Source of the DNA: G965233625 sp965233625
GTDB lineage: Bacteria; Planctomycetota; Planctomycetia; Pirellulales; Pirellulaceae
DNA length: 64,000 nucleotides
Assembly: GCA_965233625.1 (NCBI GenBank)
Contig: OZ247499.1
Span: 4,526,001-4,590,000 of the forward strand
Reading direction: 5' to 3'
Part shown: piece after piece, positions 1-8,180 of the stretch
Layout of the letters: the number at the start of each line of letters is the position of its first letter
Position numbering within the stretch: the stretch's first letter is position 1
The notes under the pieces: model-generated
What the model saw: only the letters and a program-made list of their open reading frames with translations
Database searches by the model: none
What the model was told of the DNA's origin: nothing
Translations under genes and position numbers: made by a program

Positions 1-153
1 GGTTGCTCCTGGCAGCAGAATGAAGCCGGTGAGCCCGCCCTGCAAACCAGCAGCGGTTTGCAGCAGCCGCACGAAGCAGTCCGCCAGCGGCTCTCGAAGC
101 CGGACGAAGCGCTCTCGCTGGTCGTGTTCTTTCAGCAGTGCCAGTCATCGTGA
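1..153 (+). CDS. C-terminal fragment of an unrecognised protein (cut by window edge)
   Basis: Frame 1 is open from the first base to a TGA at 151-153. The 50 visible residues are hydrophilic and Gln/Ser-rich and end in FFQQCQSS. No domain can be named from this tail. It overlaps the next gene by four bases (GTGA at 150-153), which suggests both are translated from one mRNA. The other forward frame here (from base 20) has an Arg/Ser-rich translation and looks like a shadow. Confidence 0.55.
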   Translation, partial: GCSWQQNEAGEPALQTSSGLQQPHEAVRQRLSKPDEALSLVVFFQQCQSS

Positions 154-440
154 CACCCGAAGAGATCCGCGACCAGTACCGGCTGTTCTCACAGCCCATC
201 GCCTTCTACGCCGCCCTGGGCGCCCGCAAGGAAGCAGTAGAGTCGCTGGCCAGAAACATGTGGGCGGCGCTGCTAGGTGGTGAAGCTGCCGAACAGGCCC
301 TGTGGCAATCGCTTCACAACGAACCCGGCCTCGACGCCTCGCTGCTCGCCTCCCTGAAAGCCTGCTACGAAACCGAGATGAAACCCACTATCACGCCCGA
401 CATGCTGCAACGCATCCGCGAGCACTACGGCCTGGGCTAA
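150..440 (+). CDS. Small unrecognised protein, coupled to the upstream gene
   Basis: This codes for about 96 residues. It looks mostly helical and acidic/neutral, beginning MTPEEIRDQY and ending REHYGLG. I chose the GTG at 150 because it forms a GTGA overlap with the upstream stop codon, an arrangement also seen at 5558 and 57436 in this window. A GTG at 138 would add four residues. I see no signal peptide, membrane helix or known motif. The context suggests it works with the truncated upstream protein, but no function can be given. Confidence 0.6.
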   Translation: MTPEEIRDQYRLFSQPIAFYAALGARKEAVESLARNMWAALLGGEAAEQALWQSLHNEPGLDASLLASLKACYETEMKPTITPDMLQRIREHYGLG

Positions 441-460
441 CAACGCTGCGCCACCGCTAC
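441..460 (+). repeat. Left copy of 20-nt direct repeat flanking IR element copy 1
   Basis: CAACGCTGCGCCACCGCTAC occurs here and again at 731-750, on either side of the inverted-repeat element at 471-720. The right copy encodes the last codons of the minus-strand methyltransferase gene (VAVAQRC). This copy starts immediately after the stop codon of the upstream small gene. Confidence 0.9.
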
Positions 461-470
461 ATTCGCATCA

Positions 471-720
471 CTAACCCGAAACACCAAGTTTTGAAGTTGC
501 ACACTAACCCGAAGCGCGAGCGAGGGGCGTTTGATGTGAAGGCGAAAACGCGGTTTTTTGGCCACAATTCGCTGAAAGGTGGACTTCAACCGGCGGTGCG
601 CTTCAGCTTCCGGCGTCCCTCGCTCGCGCTTCGGGTTAGTGTTTCCTACTTGTATTTAAGGCTGAATTGTGATTTTCAGCCTCAAGGTGTGCAACTTCAA
701 AACTGGCGTTTCGGGTTGGT
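471..720 (+). repeat. Nested inverted-repeat element, copy 1 (complete)
   Basis: The inner arms at 501-529 and 614-642 are inverted copies of AACCCGAAGCGCGAGCGAG plus flanking bases. The outer arms GTTTTGAAGTTGCACAC (488-504) and its complement (687-703) match perfectly, and pairing extends outwards into AACCCGAAAC/GTTTCGGGTT. The asymmetric core contains CGTTTGAT and a GGTTTTTTGGCC block, which gives an orientation. Translation across it gives NPKRERG, so open frames here (for example 302-820) are probably spurious. The element is flanked by a 20-nt direct repeat. Confidence 0.9.
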
Positions 721-726
721 ATTGGA

Positions 727-1887
727 TCAGCAACGCTGCGCCACCGCTACGCGTAGCTTCTTTCCGGCTGGGAAGATCAGCAGCACGGCGCGGTTCTCGC
801 CCTTGAGCTTCAACTGCTGACGGAGTTTGCCGGGGGAAACATCGGCGATGCGTTTTTTGATTTCCAGCTCGCCCGTGTTCCGCTCGCGTAGATAGCTGCG
901 GAGCTTTTTGACGTTCAGTGGCAGCACATCTTCCACGCGGAACTGCGCGAGCGCGGCGTCGCATACATCGGCGTCGCCAGTGAGGTAGCCGCCGCCGGCT
1001 GTCAGCGGCTGAAGGTTGTACTGGTCCACCAGAACGTGCGTTAGACTGGCCGCCAGCACACAGGCATGCGGCTCGTAGATAAAGGCGCCGGGGAGGTTTT
1101 CCGGCGGCTGTTGATCCAGAGCTTCCACCGCGGGCAGTGATTCCGGCAGACCGCACACGGTGCGAACCTCTTCGCCCAGCACCGTCGCGCGATGTTGCCC
1201 GGGATGCGTGGCCAGTTCGCCGCGCCACACCATCTGCTGCTTGCATTCACGCTGATGGCCGATCCACTCGCGTTCAGACGCTTCCATCCAGTCCGCAGGT
1301 ACGGCCGACGCCGGCGCCAGTTTGAACGCGGCGTTGGGATTCCGCGTCAGCAGCTTCTGCAAGACGTCTAAAGGCGGCGCACTGAATTCCATCTGCGACA
1401 CCCGCGCTCCGCCACTACGCCGGTCGGGATCAATGTGCCACGCCGCAGCCGCAGCCACATCCACCTGGGCGGCGTCGAGGGTTTGCGTACGCGCGGCAGC
1501 GTGCAGAAGCTGCGCGTTGTGCCGTGCGAATTCCGCCGCCACGGGGTCGAGGTCTACGCCCGTACCTTGCGGCATTGCCAGCAGATCGCCGCCGATGCCA
1601 CAGCAGATATCCAGCAGCGGCCCGCGCGGATACCGCCGTGCTTTATACTGCGAGATCGTCAGGCTGCTGGCCTGTTCCAGTAGACGCCGCGTGAATAGCA
1701 TCTTCGCCGCGAGTTCGCCAAATTTGCCGGCCGCCCGTTGCCGGAGTTCCACCTGTGATGCAATCAGCGCAGCACGCGTGGCGCCGACAGTGCTTCGCAA
1801 GGATTTACCGGCGTGACCGTTCGCAGCCTCGTCGATCAGCGTCTGCGCTTCAGCGGTCGTTAGCCAGCGGCAGTCTTCGATATTCAT
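727..1887 (-). CDS. THUMP-like domain class I SAM-dependent methyltransferase
   Basis: The protein has 386 residues from the ATG at 1887 (MNIEDCRWLT), which is preceded by a weak AGGT element; an upstream in-frame ATG at 1935 adds 16 unlikely residues. SAM-binding motif I is clear (LLDICCGIGGD), followed by GVDLDPVA and a DPDRR segment, typical of class I methyltransferases in the family that carries a C-terminal THUMP-like region. The C-terminal third (LPLNVKKLRSYLRERNTGELEIKKR) fits that region. Substrate is unknown; an RNA substrate is only an inference from THUMP. The last codons lie in a 20-nt direct repeat next to an inverted-repeat element, so the native C-terminus may have been altered. 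Confidence 0.8.
   Translation of the reverse strand: MNIEDCRWLTTAEAQTLIDEAANGHAGKSLRSTVGATRAALIASQVELRQRAAGKFGELAAKMLFTRRLLEQASSLTISQYKARRYPRGPLLDICCGIGGDLLAMPQGTGVDLDPVAAEFARHNAQLLHAAARTQTLDAAQVDVAAAAAWHIDPDRRSGGARVSQMEFSAPPLDVLQKLLTRNPNAAFKLAPASAVPADWMEASEREWIGHQRECKQQMVWRGELATHPGQHRATVLGEEVRTVCGLPESLPAVEALDQQPPENLPGAFIYEPHACVLAASLTHVLVDQYNLQPLTAGGGYLTGDADVCDAALAQFRVEDVLPLNVKKLRSYLRERNTGELEIKKRIADVSPGKLRQQLKLKGENRAVLLIFPAGKKLRVAVAQRC
731..750 (+). repeat. Right copy of 20-nt direct repeat flanking IR element copy 1
   Basis: Identical over 20 bases to 441-460. It lies inside the 3' end of the minus-strand methyltransferase gene. The identity stops abruptly on both sides. Confidence 0.9.
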
Positions 1888-1979
1888 AAATGATTTACCT
1901 GCCGCAGATGCAACCCATGACGTAGCGTAACGCAATGATTAAGATTGAAGGTTCCGGTGGGACTAACCAGGATTGAAAC

Positions 1980-2297
1980 ATGGCGCAGGACATTACGGAA
2001 GAACGGTTGCACGCGTTAACAACAACGCTGGTCAACGAACTCATTACGCTGACGCCCGAGTCCATGGCGGAAATTCAATTCGAAATTGTGGCAACCGCAG
2101 ACGGCGGCGCCGATATCGGGCTGCTTGAAAATCATCCGGACGCTGCGAAGGTCGCCCTCAGCGATGTTATTTATCACACCGCCTCAGAATATCTCCCACT
2201 TGTGAAAACATATCTACCGGGTTGGACACGTTCGCTTATCGAAATCCGGCAGCAGGCCGAAGGCTGGCAAGTGTCCGTCGATCTACAACACGCTTGA
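1980..2297 (+). CDS. Small protein resembling YezG-family (DUF600) immunity proteins
   Basis: The protein has 105 residues and is acidic, soluble and without a signal peptide. The layout resembles the YezG/DUF600 fold: a helical start, beta segments (AEIQFEIVATADGG), a long middle helix, then WTRSLIEIRQQAEGWQVSVDL. Members of that family often neutralise polymorphic toxins, but none is encoded next door: the neighbours are a methyltransferase in the opposite direction and a sulfatase. The similarity is by eye and weak; it could equally be an unrelated conserved protein. Confidence 0.6.
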   Translation: MAQDITEERLHALTTTLVNELITLTPESMAEIQFEIVATADGGADIGLLENHPDAAKVALSDVIYHTASEYLPLVKTYLPGWTRSLIEIRQQAEGWQVSVDLQHA

Positions 2298-2314
2298 TAC
2301 AGGAAACAGAACCC

Positions 2315-3589
2315 GTGCCAAAACTACTAAGCGTTATCGTTTTATGCACCGCGGCTTTTATTGTCGCGCGTCCGCTGTGCGCTGCGGAACAGACCGCGGA
2401 CAGGCCCAACTTCGTGATGATCATTTCCGACGATCAGGCCTGGAACGACTACAGCTTTATGGGGCACCGGCACATTCAGACGCCGCATCTGGACAAGCTG
2501 GCCAAAGAGAGCGCGACCTTCACCCGCGGCTATGTGCCGTCCAGCCTCTGCCGCCCCAGTCTGATGACGATGGTCACGGGGCTGTATCCGCATCAGAACG
2601 GTATCGCGGGCAACGACCCGGCCAAGGGAACCAACCGCAATCTGATGCTCAAGCACATCAAAGCGGCGCCGTCGCTGCCAAGGACTTTGCAGAAGCTGGG
2701 CTATAAGAGTTTGCAGACGGGCAAATGGTGGGAAGGGGCGCCGGCGCTGGGCGGTTTCACCAGTGCGATGACACATGGTGACACTACCCGCGGCGGGCGC
2801 CACGGCGATGTGGGGCTGAAGATCGGCCGCGATGGCTTGCAGCCGGTCAAGGATTTTATTGAAGACTGCGACGGCGATCCGTTCTTCATCTGGTACGCAC
2901 CGTTTATGCCGCACACGCCCCACAAGCCACCGCAACGGCTGCTCAAGAAGTACACGCCCAAGGTAGACTCGCCCTTTGTCGCCCGTTACTACGCCATGTG
3001 CGAATGGTTTGACGAAACGGTCGGCGAATTGCTTGCCCATCTAGAAGAAAAGAAACTCACGGAAAACACCGTCGTGATGTACGTGACCGACAATGGCTGG
3101 ATTCAGCAACAGCGGTCCGGCCGCTACGCCCCGCGGAGCAAACGTTCGCCCTACGACGGCGGCATCCGCACGCCCATCATGGTGAAATGGCCGGGTAAAA
3201 TCACGCCGCGGATGGATAAACAGACGCTGGTCAGCAGCATCGACCTGGCGCCGACGATCCTCAGTATCTGCGGCCTCAAGCCAGATGCGAAGATGCAAGG
3301 CGTCAATCTGCTGCCCGCCTGTCAGGGCCAGGCATTAGACCGCCAGGCCATCTACGGCGAAATCTTCGCCCACGACCAGGCCAACATCGACAACCCCACC
3401 GAGTCGCTGCTGCACCGCTGGGTGATCGACAAGAACCTGAAGCTCATCACGCATCACGGCAGCGACAAGACAGAACTGTTTGACATCGTCGCCGATCCGT
3501 TCGAGAAGAACGATCTGTCAGCAAAACAGCCAGAGACGGTGCAGCGGTTACGCAAGAAGCTTGATGCGTGGTGGAAGCCGGAAGCGTAA
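2315..3589 (+). CDS. Secreted sulfatase 1 (CRPSL active-site variant)
   Basis: The protein has 424 residues from the GTG at 2315, chosen because AGGAAA lies nine bases upstream and the product then starts with a signal peptide (PKLLSVIVLCTAAFIVARPLCA). Alkaline-phosphatase-superfamily sulfatase features are present: NFVMIISDDQAWND (metal ligands), the SLCRPSLMT nucleophile region, TDNGW, and DGGIRTPIMVKWPG. The expected formylglycine motif C-x-P-x-R reads C-R-P-S-L, with Leu replacing Arg. Known family members hydrolyse sulfate esters, in planctomycetes often on algal polysaccharides. Substrate cannot be read here. LarE follows after 16 bases. Confidence 0.9.
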   Translation: MPKLLSVIVLCTAAFIVARPLCAAEQTADRPNFVMIISDDQAWNDYSFMGHRHIQTPHLDKLAKESATFTRGYVPSSLCRPSLMTMVTGLYPHQNGIAGNDPAKGTNRNLMLKHIKAAPSLPRTLQKLGYKSLQTGKWWEGAPALGGFTSAMTHGDTTRGGRHGDVGLKIGRDGLQPVKDFIEDCDGDPFFIWYAPFMPHTPHKPPQRLLKKYTPKVDSPFVARYYAMCEWFDETVGELLAHLEEKKLTENTVVMYVTDNGWIQQQRSGRYAPRSKRSPYDGGIRTPIMVKWPGKITPRMDKQTLVSSIDLAPTILSICGLKPDAKMQGVNLLPACQGQALDRQAIYGEIFAHDQANIDNPTESLLHRWVIDKNLKLITHHGSDKTELFDIVADPFEKNDLSAKQPETVQRLRKKLDAWWKPEA

Positions 3590-3605
3590 GCCAGAGAATT
3601 TCGCA

Positions 3606-4451
3606 ATGAGTAATCTTCCCACAACAATTGAAACCAAAACCGCCACACTGCTGGATACCGTCCGCGCGTACGGACGCTGCGCTGTTGCTTATTCCGGCGG
3701 TGTGGATAGCGCGGTGATTGCGAAGGCGGCGCAGGTGGCGCTCGGCGAGGCGGCGGTGGCGGTGACAGCTGTGAGTCACTCGCTGGCCAGTGGAGAGCTG
3801 GAGCAGGCGCGGGCGACGGCGGAACTGATTGGCATCCGGCACGAAGTGATTCATACGTCTGAGTTTGAAAACCCCGCCTACATCGCTAACAGCAACGACC
3901 GCTGCTACCACTGCAAAAGCACGCTGTATAGCCACTTGGATTCGATCCGCGATCAACTGGGCGTGACGGTGCTGCTTAACGGCGCCAACCTGGATGATCG
4001 TGGCGATTACCGGCCGGGGATGAAGGCGGCGGCGGAGTTTGATGTGCATAGCCCGCTGCTGGAATGCGGCTTTACCAAGGAAGATGTCCGCACGCTGGCG
4101 CGGCACTGGGAACTGCCGGTGTGGGACAAGCCCGCGGCGCCCTGCCTTTCCAGCCGCGTGGCGTACGGCGAAGAAGTCACCCCGCAGCGGCTGCGGATGA
4201 TCGACGCCGCCGAGCAGTTCCTCCGGCAGCACGATCTGCCCGAAGTCCGCGTCCGCTATCACCGCGGCGACATGGCCCGCATCGAAGTGCCCACCGCCGA
4301 TATCGCAAGGCTGTGCAGCGAACCATTACGCGGCGCGTTGATTCAGCACCTGACACAACTGGGCTTCAAGTTCGTCACGCTGGATCTACAAGGCTTCCGC
4401 AGCGGGAGTCTGAATGCGCTGATCTCAGTAGATAGTATTTCCAGTCTGTAA
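3606..4451 (+). CDS. larE: LarE, ATP-dependent sacrificial sulfur transferase
   Basis: The protein has 281 residues from the ATG at 3606 (upstream AGAGAA). The N-terminal PP-loop SGGVDS (about residues 30-35) activates the substrate with ATP. RCYHCK and APCLSSR supply three cysteines, arranged as in LarE proteins thought to use a [4Fe-4S]-bound sulfur rather than one sacrificial Cys; that last point is inference. LarE inserts sulfur during synthesis of the nickel-pincer nucleotide cofactor of lactate racemase-like enzymes. No LarB, LarC or LarA lies in this window. It sits 16 bases after the sulfatase, so they probably share a transcript without a functional link. Confidence 0.9.
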   Translation: MSNLPTTIETKTATLLDTVRAYGRCAVAYSGGVDSAVIAKAAQVALGEAAVAVTAVSHSLASGELEQARATAELIGIRHEVIHTSEFENPAYIANSNDRCYHCKSTLYSHLDSIRDQLGVTVLLNGANLDDRGDYRPGMKAAAEFDVHSPLLECGFTKEDVRTLARHWELPVWDKPAAPCLSSRVAYGEEVTPQRLRMIDAAEQFLRQHDLPEVRVRYHRGDMARIEVPTADIARLCSEPLRGALIQHLTQLGFKFVTLDLQGFRSGSLNALISVDSISSL

Positions 4452-4574
4452 TAGACAGTGCGGCCGCGAAGCGCGAAGCCCGGCGCCTCTGGTTAACGAC
4501 ATGGGCATCTAGTGGTTATGATGGGGTGAACTTCGTCACGCGTCTTCCACCTTCGTCTTGCTCCCGTTCGCACC

Positions 4575-5561
4575 ATGCCAGATACCTCCCAGCGCCGCGC
4601 ACTGATTACTGGCGTGACCGGACAGGATGGCGCCTACCTGGCCGAATTTCTGCTGGGCAAAGGCTATCAGGTGCACGGCATGGTGCGCCGCAGCAGTACG
4701 GAGAATTTCGAACGCATCGCCCATCTGCGCGACCGTATTTCGCTGCATCAGGCTGACCTGCTCGATCAGCTTTCGCTCATCCGCCTGCTTGAAGCTACGC
4801 AGCCGCACGAAGTTTACAACCTGGCCGCACAGAGCTTTGTGCCCACCAGTTTCGCGCAGCCGCTGCTCACCGGCGAGTTCACCGCGCTGGGCGTCACACG
4901 CGTGCTGGAAGCCATCCGGCAGGTGGACCGCAGCATCCGCTTCTATCAGGCCAGCAGCAGCGAGATGTTCGGCACGGTGCAGGAAGAACCACAAAGAGAA
5001 ACCACGCCCTTCTGGCCGCGCAGCCCGTACGGTGTGGCCAAGGTCTATGGCCACTGGATTACGGTCAACTACCGCGAAAGCTACGACCTGTTCGCATGTA
5101 GCGGCATTCTGTTCAATCACGAGTCGCCGCTACGGGGCGAAGAATTTGTCACCCGCAAGATCACCCGCAGCGTCGCCCGGATTAAGAACGGCAAACAGCA
5201 GAAGCTGAAGTTAGGCAACCTGGACGCACAGCGCGACTGGGGCTTTGCGGGCGACTATGTGCGTGCGATGTGGCTGATGTTGCAGCACGAAACGCCCGGC
5301 GATTTTGTGATTGCCACCGGCGAAAAACACACGGTCCGCGAGTTCGCCGATATCGCCTTCGCCCGCGTGGGGCTGAACTGGGAAGACTATGTTGAAGTGG
5401 ACCCGGCGTTCTTCCGCCCAGCGGATGTCAACACGTTGTGTGGCGACGCTACACTCGCGCGTGAAACCCTGGGCTGGCAGCCGGAAGTAGACTTCCGCCA
5501 GCTTGTCGAGATGATGGTGGACGCCGACATGCAGCGCGAAGCGGGCGTCTATTCACCGTGA
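4575..5561 (+). CDS. gmd: GDP-mannose 4,6-dehydratase
   Basis: The protein has 328 residues of the extended SDR fold. TGVTGQDGAYLAEFLL is the NAD(P)-binding Gly-rich motif, QASSSEMFG carries the catalytic Ser/Glu region and SPYGVAK the catalytic Tyr-Lys pair. SPLRGEEFVTRKI and GNLDAQRDWGFAGDYVRAMW are highly typical of GMD. It converts GDP-D-mannose to GDP-4-keto-6-deoxy-D-mannose in the cytoplasm. The next gene overlaps by four bases (GTGA), so the two are translationally coupled. Together they supply a GDP-6-deoxyhexose for surface glycans. Confidence 0.95.
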   Translation: MPDTSQRRALITGVTGQDGAYLAEFLLGKGYQVHGMVRRSSTENFERIAHLRDRISLHQADLLDQLSLIRLLEATQPHEVYNLAAQSFVPTSFAQPLLTGEFTALGVTRVLEAIRQVDRSIRFYQASSSEMFGTVQEEPQRETTPFWPRSPYGVAKVYGHWITVNYRESYDLFACSGILFNHESPLRGEEFVTRKITRSVARIKNGKQQKLKLGNLDAQRDWGFAGDYVRAMWLMLQHETPGDFVIATGEKHTVREFADIAFARVGLNWEDYVEVDPAFFRPADVNTLCGDATLARETLGWQPEVDFRQLVEMMVDADMQREAGVYSP

Positions 5562-6490
5562 AAGCATTCATCACCGGAATCAACGGTTTTGCGGGGTGGC
5601 ATCTGGTCGCACACCTGAAAGCAGCAGGCGACGAAGTGCTGGGTTCGGCGCGCCGCGCCGCGGCTGCTTCGCAAAGCCCGTCCGGCGTTGAAACATTAGC
5701 ATGGGATCTGAACGATCCGGTTCCCGCAGACACAGAGCGCCGCATCGCCGCCTTCGCACCTGCGTGCATCTATCACCTGGGCGCCATGAGCGTGCCTTCA
5801 GCCTGCGGCAGGCAGGAACCGACCGCCGAAGCCTGGCGGGTGAATGTCGAGAGTGTGCAGCAGGTGATCGATCTTTCGCAACGCCTGGCATCGCGGCCGC
5901 GTGTCGTGCTGGTGAGTTCCTGCCACGTTTACGCTCCGCTGCCTGAGGGTGAACAAGCTGCCTCGGAGCAATCGCCCTTGGGGCCGCGGAACGGTTACGG
6001 CAAAACCAAAGTCGCTGCCGAAGAAATCGCAATGTCCGCCGTTAGGCAGCAGGATGCGCAGGTGGTGATCGCCCGCACGTTTCAGCACACCGGTCCGCGA
6101 CAGTCCAACCAGATGATGCTGCCCCACTGGGCGCAGCAGTTTGCTAACGGCGCTGACCCGGTCAGCATCTTTACGGCGGATGCGTGGCTGGATCTGGCCG
6201 ATGTCCGCGATATCGTGCGCGGCTATCGGGTGCTAGCAACCCAGGGCGAGAGCGGCGGCGTCTACAACCTCGGCAGCGGCGTGCGGCAACGTAGCGGCGA
6301 TATCTTCCAGCAGCTCTGCCAGATCACGGGCCGCCAGTGCAGTTACACGGAGTCGAATCCGGGCGAAGTCGAAAACCCCATTGCCTCGCTTTCGCATATT
6401 ACCAGCCATACCAGCTGGCGCCCGGAGATTCCGTTTCAGCAGACGCTACGCGACACATTGGCCTTTTGGCAAGCGCAACAAACCGGTTAG
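5558..6490 (+). CDS. rmd: GDP-6-deoxy-D-mannose reductase-like NAD-dependent epimerase/dehydratase
   Basis: The protein has 310 residues and starts with a GTG inside the GMD stop codon. ITGINGFAGWHLVAHL is the Rossmann motif; LVSSCHVYAPLPE and NGYGKTKVAAEE carry the Ser and Tyr-x-x-x-Lys active-site elements of short-chain epimerase/dehydratases. Length and position after GMD fit RMD, which reduces the 4-keto intermediate to GDP-D-rhamnose. A GDP-fucose synthase-like role cannot be excluded from sequence alone. Confidence 0.75.
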   Translation: MKAFITGINGFAGWHLVAHLKAAGDEVLGSARRAAAASQSPSGVETLAWDLNDPVPADTERRIAAFAPACIYHLGAMSVPSACGRQEPTAEAWRVNVESVQQVIDLSQRLASRPRVVLVSSCHVYAPLPEGEQAASEQSPLGPRNGYGKTKVAAEEIAMSAVRQQDAQVVIARTFQHTGPRQSNQMMLPHWAQQFANGADPVSIFTADAWLDLADVRDIVRGYRVLATQGESGGVYNLGSGVRQRSGDIFQQLCQITGRQCSYTESNPGEVENPIASLSHITSHTSWRPEIPFQQTLRDTLAFWQAQQTG

Positions 6491-6510
6491 AGTCCGCCCT
6501 TCGTTAGCCC

Positions 6511-6533
6511 CGTAGGTCAGGCGCCTGCCTGAC
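6511..6533 (+). repeat. Short GC palindrome (CGTAGGTCAGGCGCC family)
   Basis: CGTAGGTCAGGCGCCTGCC followed by TGAC contains inverted arms GTCAGGC/GCCTGAC. A near-identical motif lies at 36583-36605 and related GGCAGGC palindromes recur at 11343, 12850, 12970, 36645 and 42989. It is intergenic between the reductase and UDP-glucose dehydrogenase genes and could form a small hairpin in the mRNA. Confidence 0.7.
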
Positions 6534-6625
6534 ATCGTTTGAGGTGGATTGCGTTTCGTTGCCGGGCATGTCGCCCGATCTACGATGTGCCGGATAATTC
6601 CGATGGATGCTGGAGTCTTCCCGTT

Positions 6626-7966
6626 ATGAAAATCGCAATGGTTGGAACTGGTTATGTGGGGCTGGTCACGGGAACCTGCTTTGCCGATAGCGGCAACCAT
6701 GTGACCTGCATTGATATCGACGAGCAGAAGATCGCACGGCTGTTGAAGGGAGAGATCCCGATCTACGAACCGGGCCTCTCAGAGATGGTGCTGCGTAACG
6801 TCGAAAACAAACGCCTGCAATTCACCACCAATCTACAAGACGCCGTTGCAGCGGCCGATGTCGTCTACCTGGCCGTTGGCACGCCGCAGGCGGAAGATGG
6901 TTCAGCCAATCTCAGCGCGCTGTGGGCCGTGGTCGATAGCGTTGCCGGCTGCCTGCCGCACGACGCGGTGGTGGTGGTCAAAAGCACGGTGCCCGTCGGC
7001 ACCAATACGGGCGTTTACAACCGGCTGAAAGAAAAGACCGGCCGCACGTGCGAGGTCGCCAGTAATCCAGAGTTCCTCAAAGAAGGCGCCGCCATTGCCG
7101 ACTTCACCACGCCGGACCGTGTGGTCGTCGGCGTTCGCAGTGAAAAAGCGGAACGCGTGCTGCGTGAACTTTACGAACCTTACGTCAGCCCCGACCGCCC
7201 GTTTGTGGTGATGTCTCCTGAAAGCGCCGAGCTGACCAAGTACGTCGCCAACGCGTTGCTATCGACCAAGATCAGCTTTATCAACGAGATGGCCAACCTC
7301 TGCCAGAAGATGAATGGCGATATCAACGATGTCCGCAAAGGCATCGGGCACGATCAGCGCATCGGCTTCGCCTTCCTGGCGCCCGGCGTTGGATATGGCG
7401 GCAGCTGCTTTCCGAAAGATGTCCGCGCCCTGGCCAGCATGGCGCGGGAGCACGGTATCGAACCGCGGATTCTCGACGCGGTGGATGAGGTCAACGACCA
7501 TCAGAAACATGTGCTGTGGAACATGATCCAGCAGCAATACGGCGACGTAGCCGGCAAAACCGTCGCCATCTGGGGCCTCGCTTTCAAACCGCAGACGGAC
7601 GACATCCGCGAGGCGCCCGCGCTGGTCCTCATCGACCACCTGCTACAAGCCGGCGCCAAGGTGAAGGTGTACGATCCCGAAGCCATGGAAAACGTCCGTG
7701 CCGATTACGGCGACCGCCTGCACTACGCCGCGTCAGAAATAGAATGCGTGACCGGCGCCGACCTGTTGGCCATCAATACCGAATGGGCCGAATTCCGGCA
7801 GCCCGATTTCGCCGCAATCGCTCAGGCAATGCACTCGGCCGTTATCTTCGACGGTCGCAACCTATACGAACCGCAGGCCATGCGAACCGCCGGCTTCCGC
7901 TATTACAGCATCGGCCGCACCGCAGTGGAAACACCAACACTGGCAAAACGCTCACTGGGTGCGTAG
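6626..7966 (+). CDS. ugd: UDP-glucose 6-dehydrogenase
   Basis: The protein has 446 residues from the ATG at 6626 (GGAG upstream); in-frame codons before it run through an intergenic repeat and are not used. MKIAMVGTGYVGLVTG is the NAD-binding motif, SNPEFLKEG and GVGYGGSCFPKDVRAL are the substrate-binding and catalytic-Cys motifs, and WGLAFKPQTDDIREAPA is the C-terminal UDP-binding domain. It oxidises UDP-glucose to UDP-glucuronate. With the two preceding genes it forms a nucleotide-sugar supply block for extracellular polysaccharide. Confidence 0.97.
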   Translation: MKIAMVGTGYVGLVTGTCFADSGNHVTCIDIDEQKIARLLKGEIPIYEPGLSEMVLRNVENKRLQFTTNLQDAVAAADVVYLAVGTPQAEDGSANLSALWAVVDSVAGCLPHDAVVVVKSTVPVGTNTGVYNRLKEKTGRTCEVASNPEFLKEGAAIADFTTPDRVVVGVRSEKAERVLRELYEPYVSPDRPFVVMSPESAELTKYVANALLSTKISFINEMANLCQKMNGDINDVRKGIGHDQRIGFAFLAPGVGYGGSCFPKDVRALASMAREHGIEPRILDAVDEVNDHQKHVLWNMIQQQYGDVAGKTVAIWGLAFKPQTDDIREAPALVLIDHLLQAGAKVKVYDPEAMENVRADYGDRLHYAASEIECVTGADLLAINTEWAEFRQPDFAAIAQAMHSAVIFDGRNLYEPQAMRTAGFRYYSIGRTAVETPTLAKRSLGA

Positions 7967-7986
7967 CAGACGAATCGTTTCCGAAA

Positions 7987-8125
7987 ACTAACCCGAAGCG
8001 CGAGCGAGGGACGCCGGAAGCCGAAGCACACCGTCCGTTGGAGCCAACCTCAACAGGGACAAACGGCCAAATACCCTCGTTGTGGCATTCCAGTCAATCG
8101 TCCCTCGCTCGCGCTTCGGGTTAGT
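7987..8125 (-). repeat. Nested inverted-repeat element, copy 2 (reverse orientation)
   Basis: The inner arms at 7987-8013 and 8099-8125 are the AACCCGAAGCGCGAGCGAG family in inverted pair. The core reads in reverse relative to copies 1 and 3-7. On the right it continues into GTGCAACTTCAA, half of the type-A outer arm seen in copies 1 and 7; the left outer arm is missing. The reverse frame gives TNPKRERG and LPASLARASG, as in copy 7. Confidence 0.9.
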
Positions 8126-8180
8126 GTGCAACTTCAAGTTCGCGCCCGGGTTACTTAGATTTACATCAGGAGCCGGTGAA

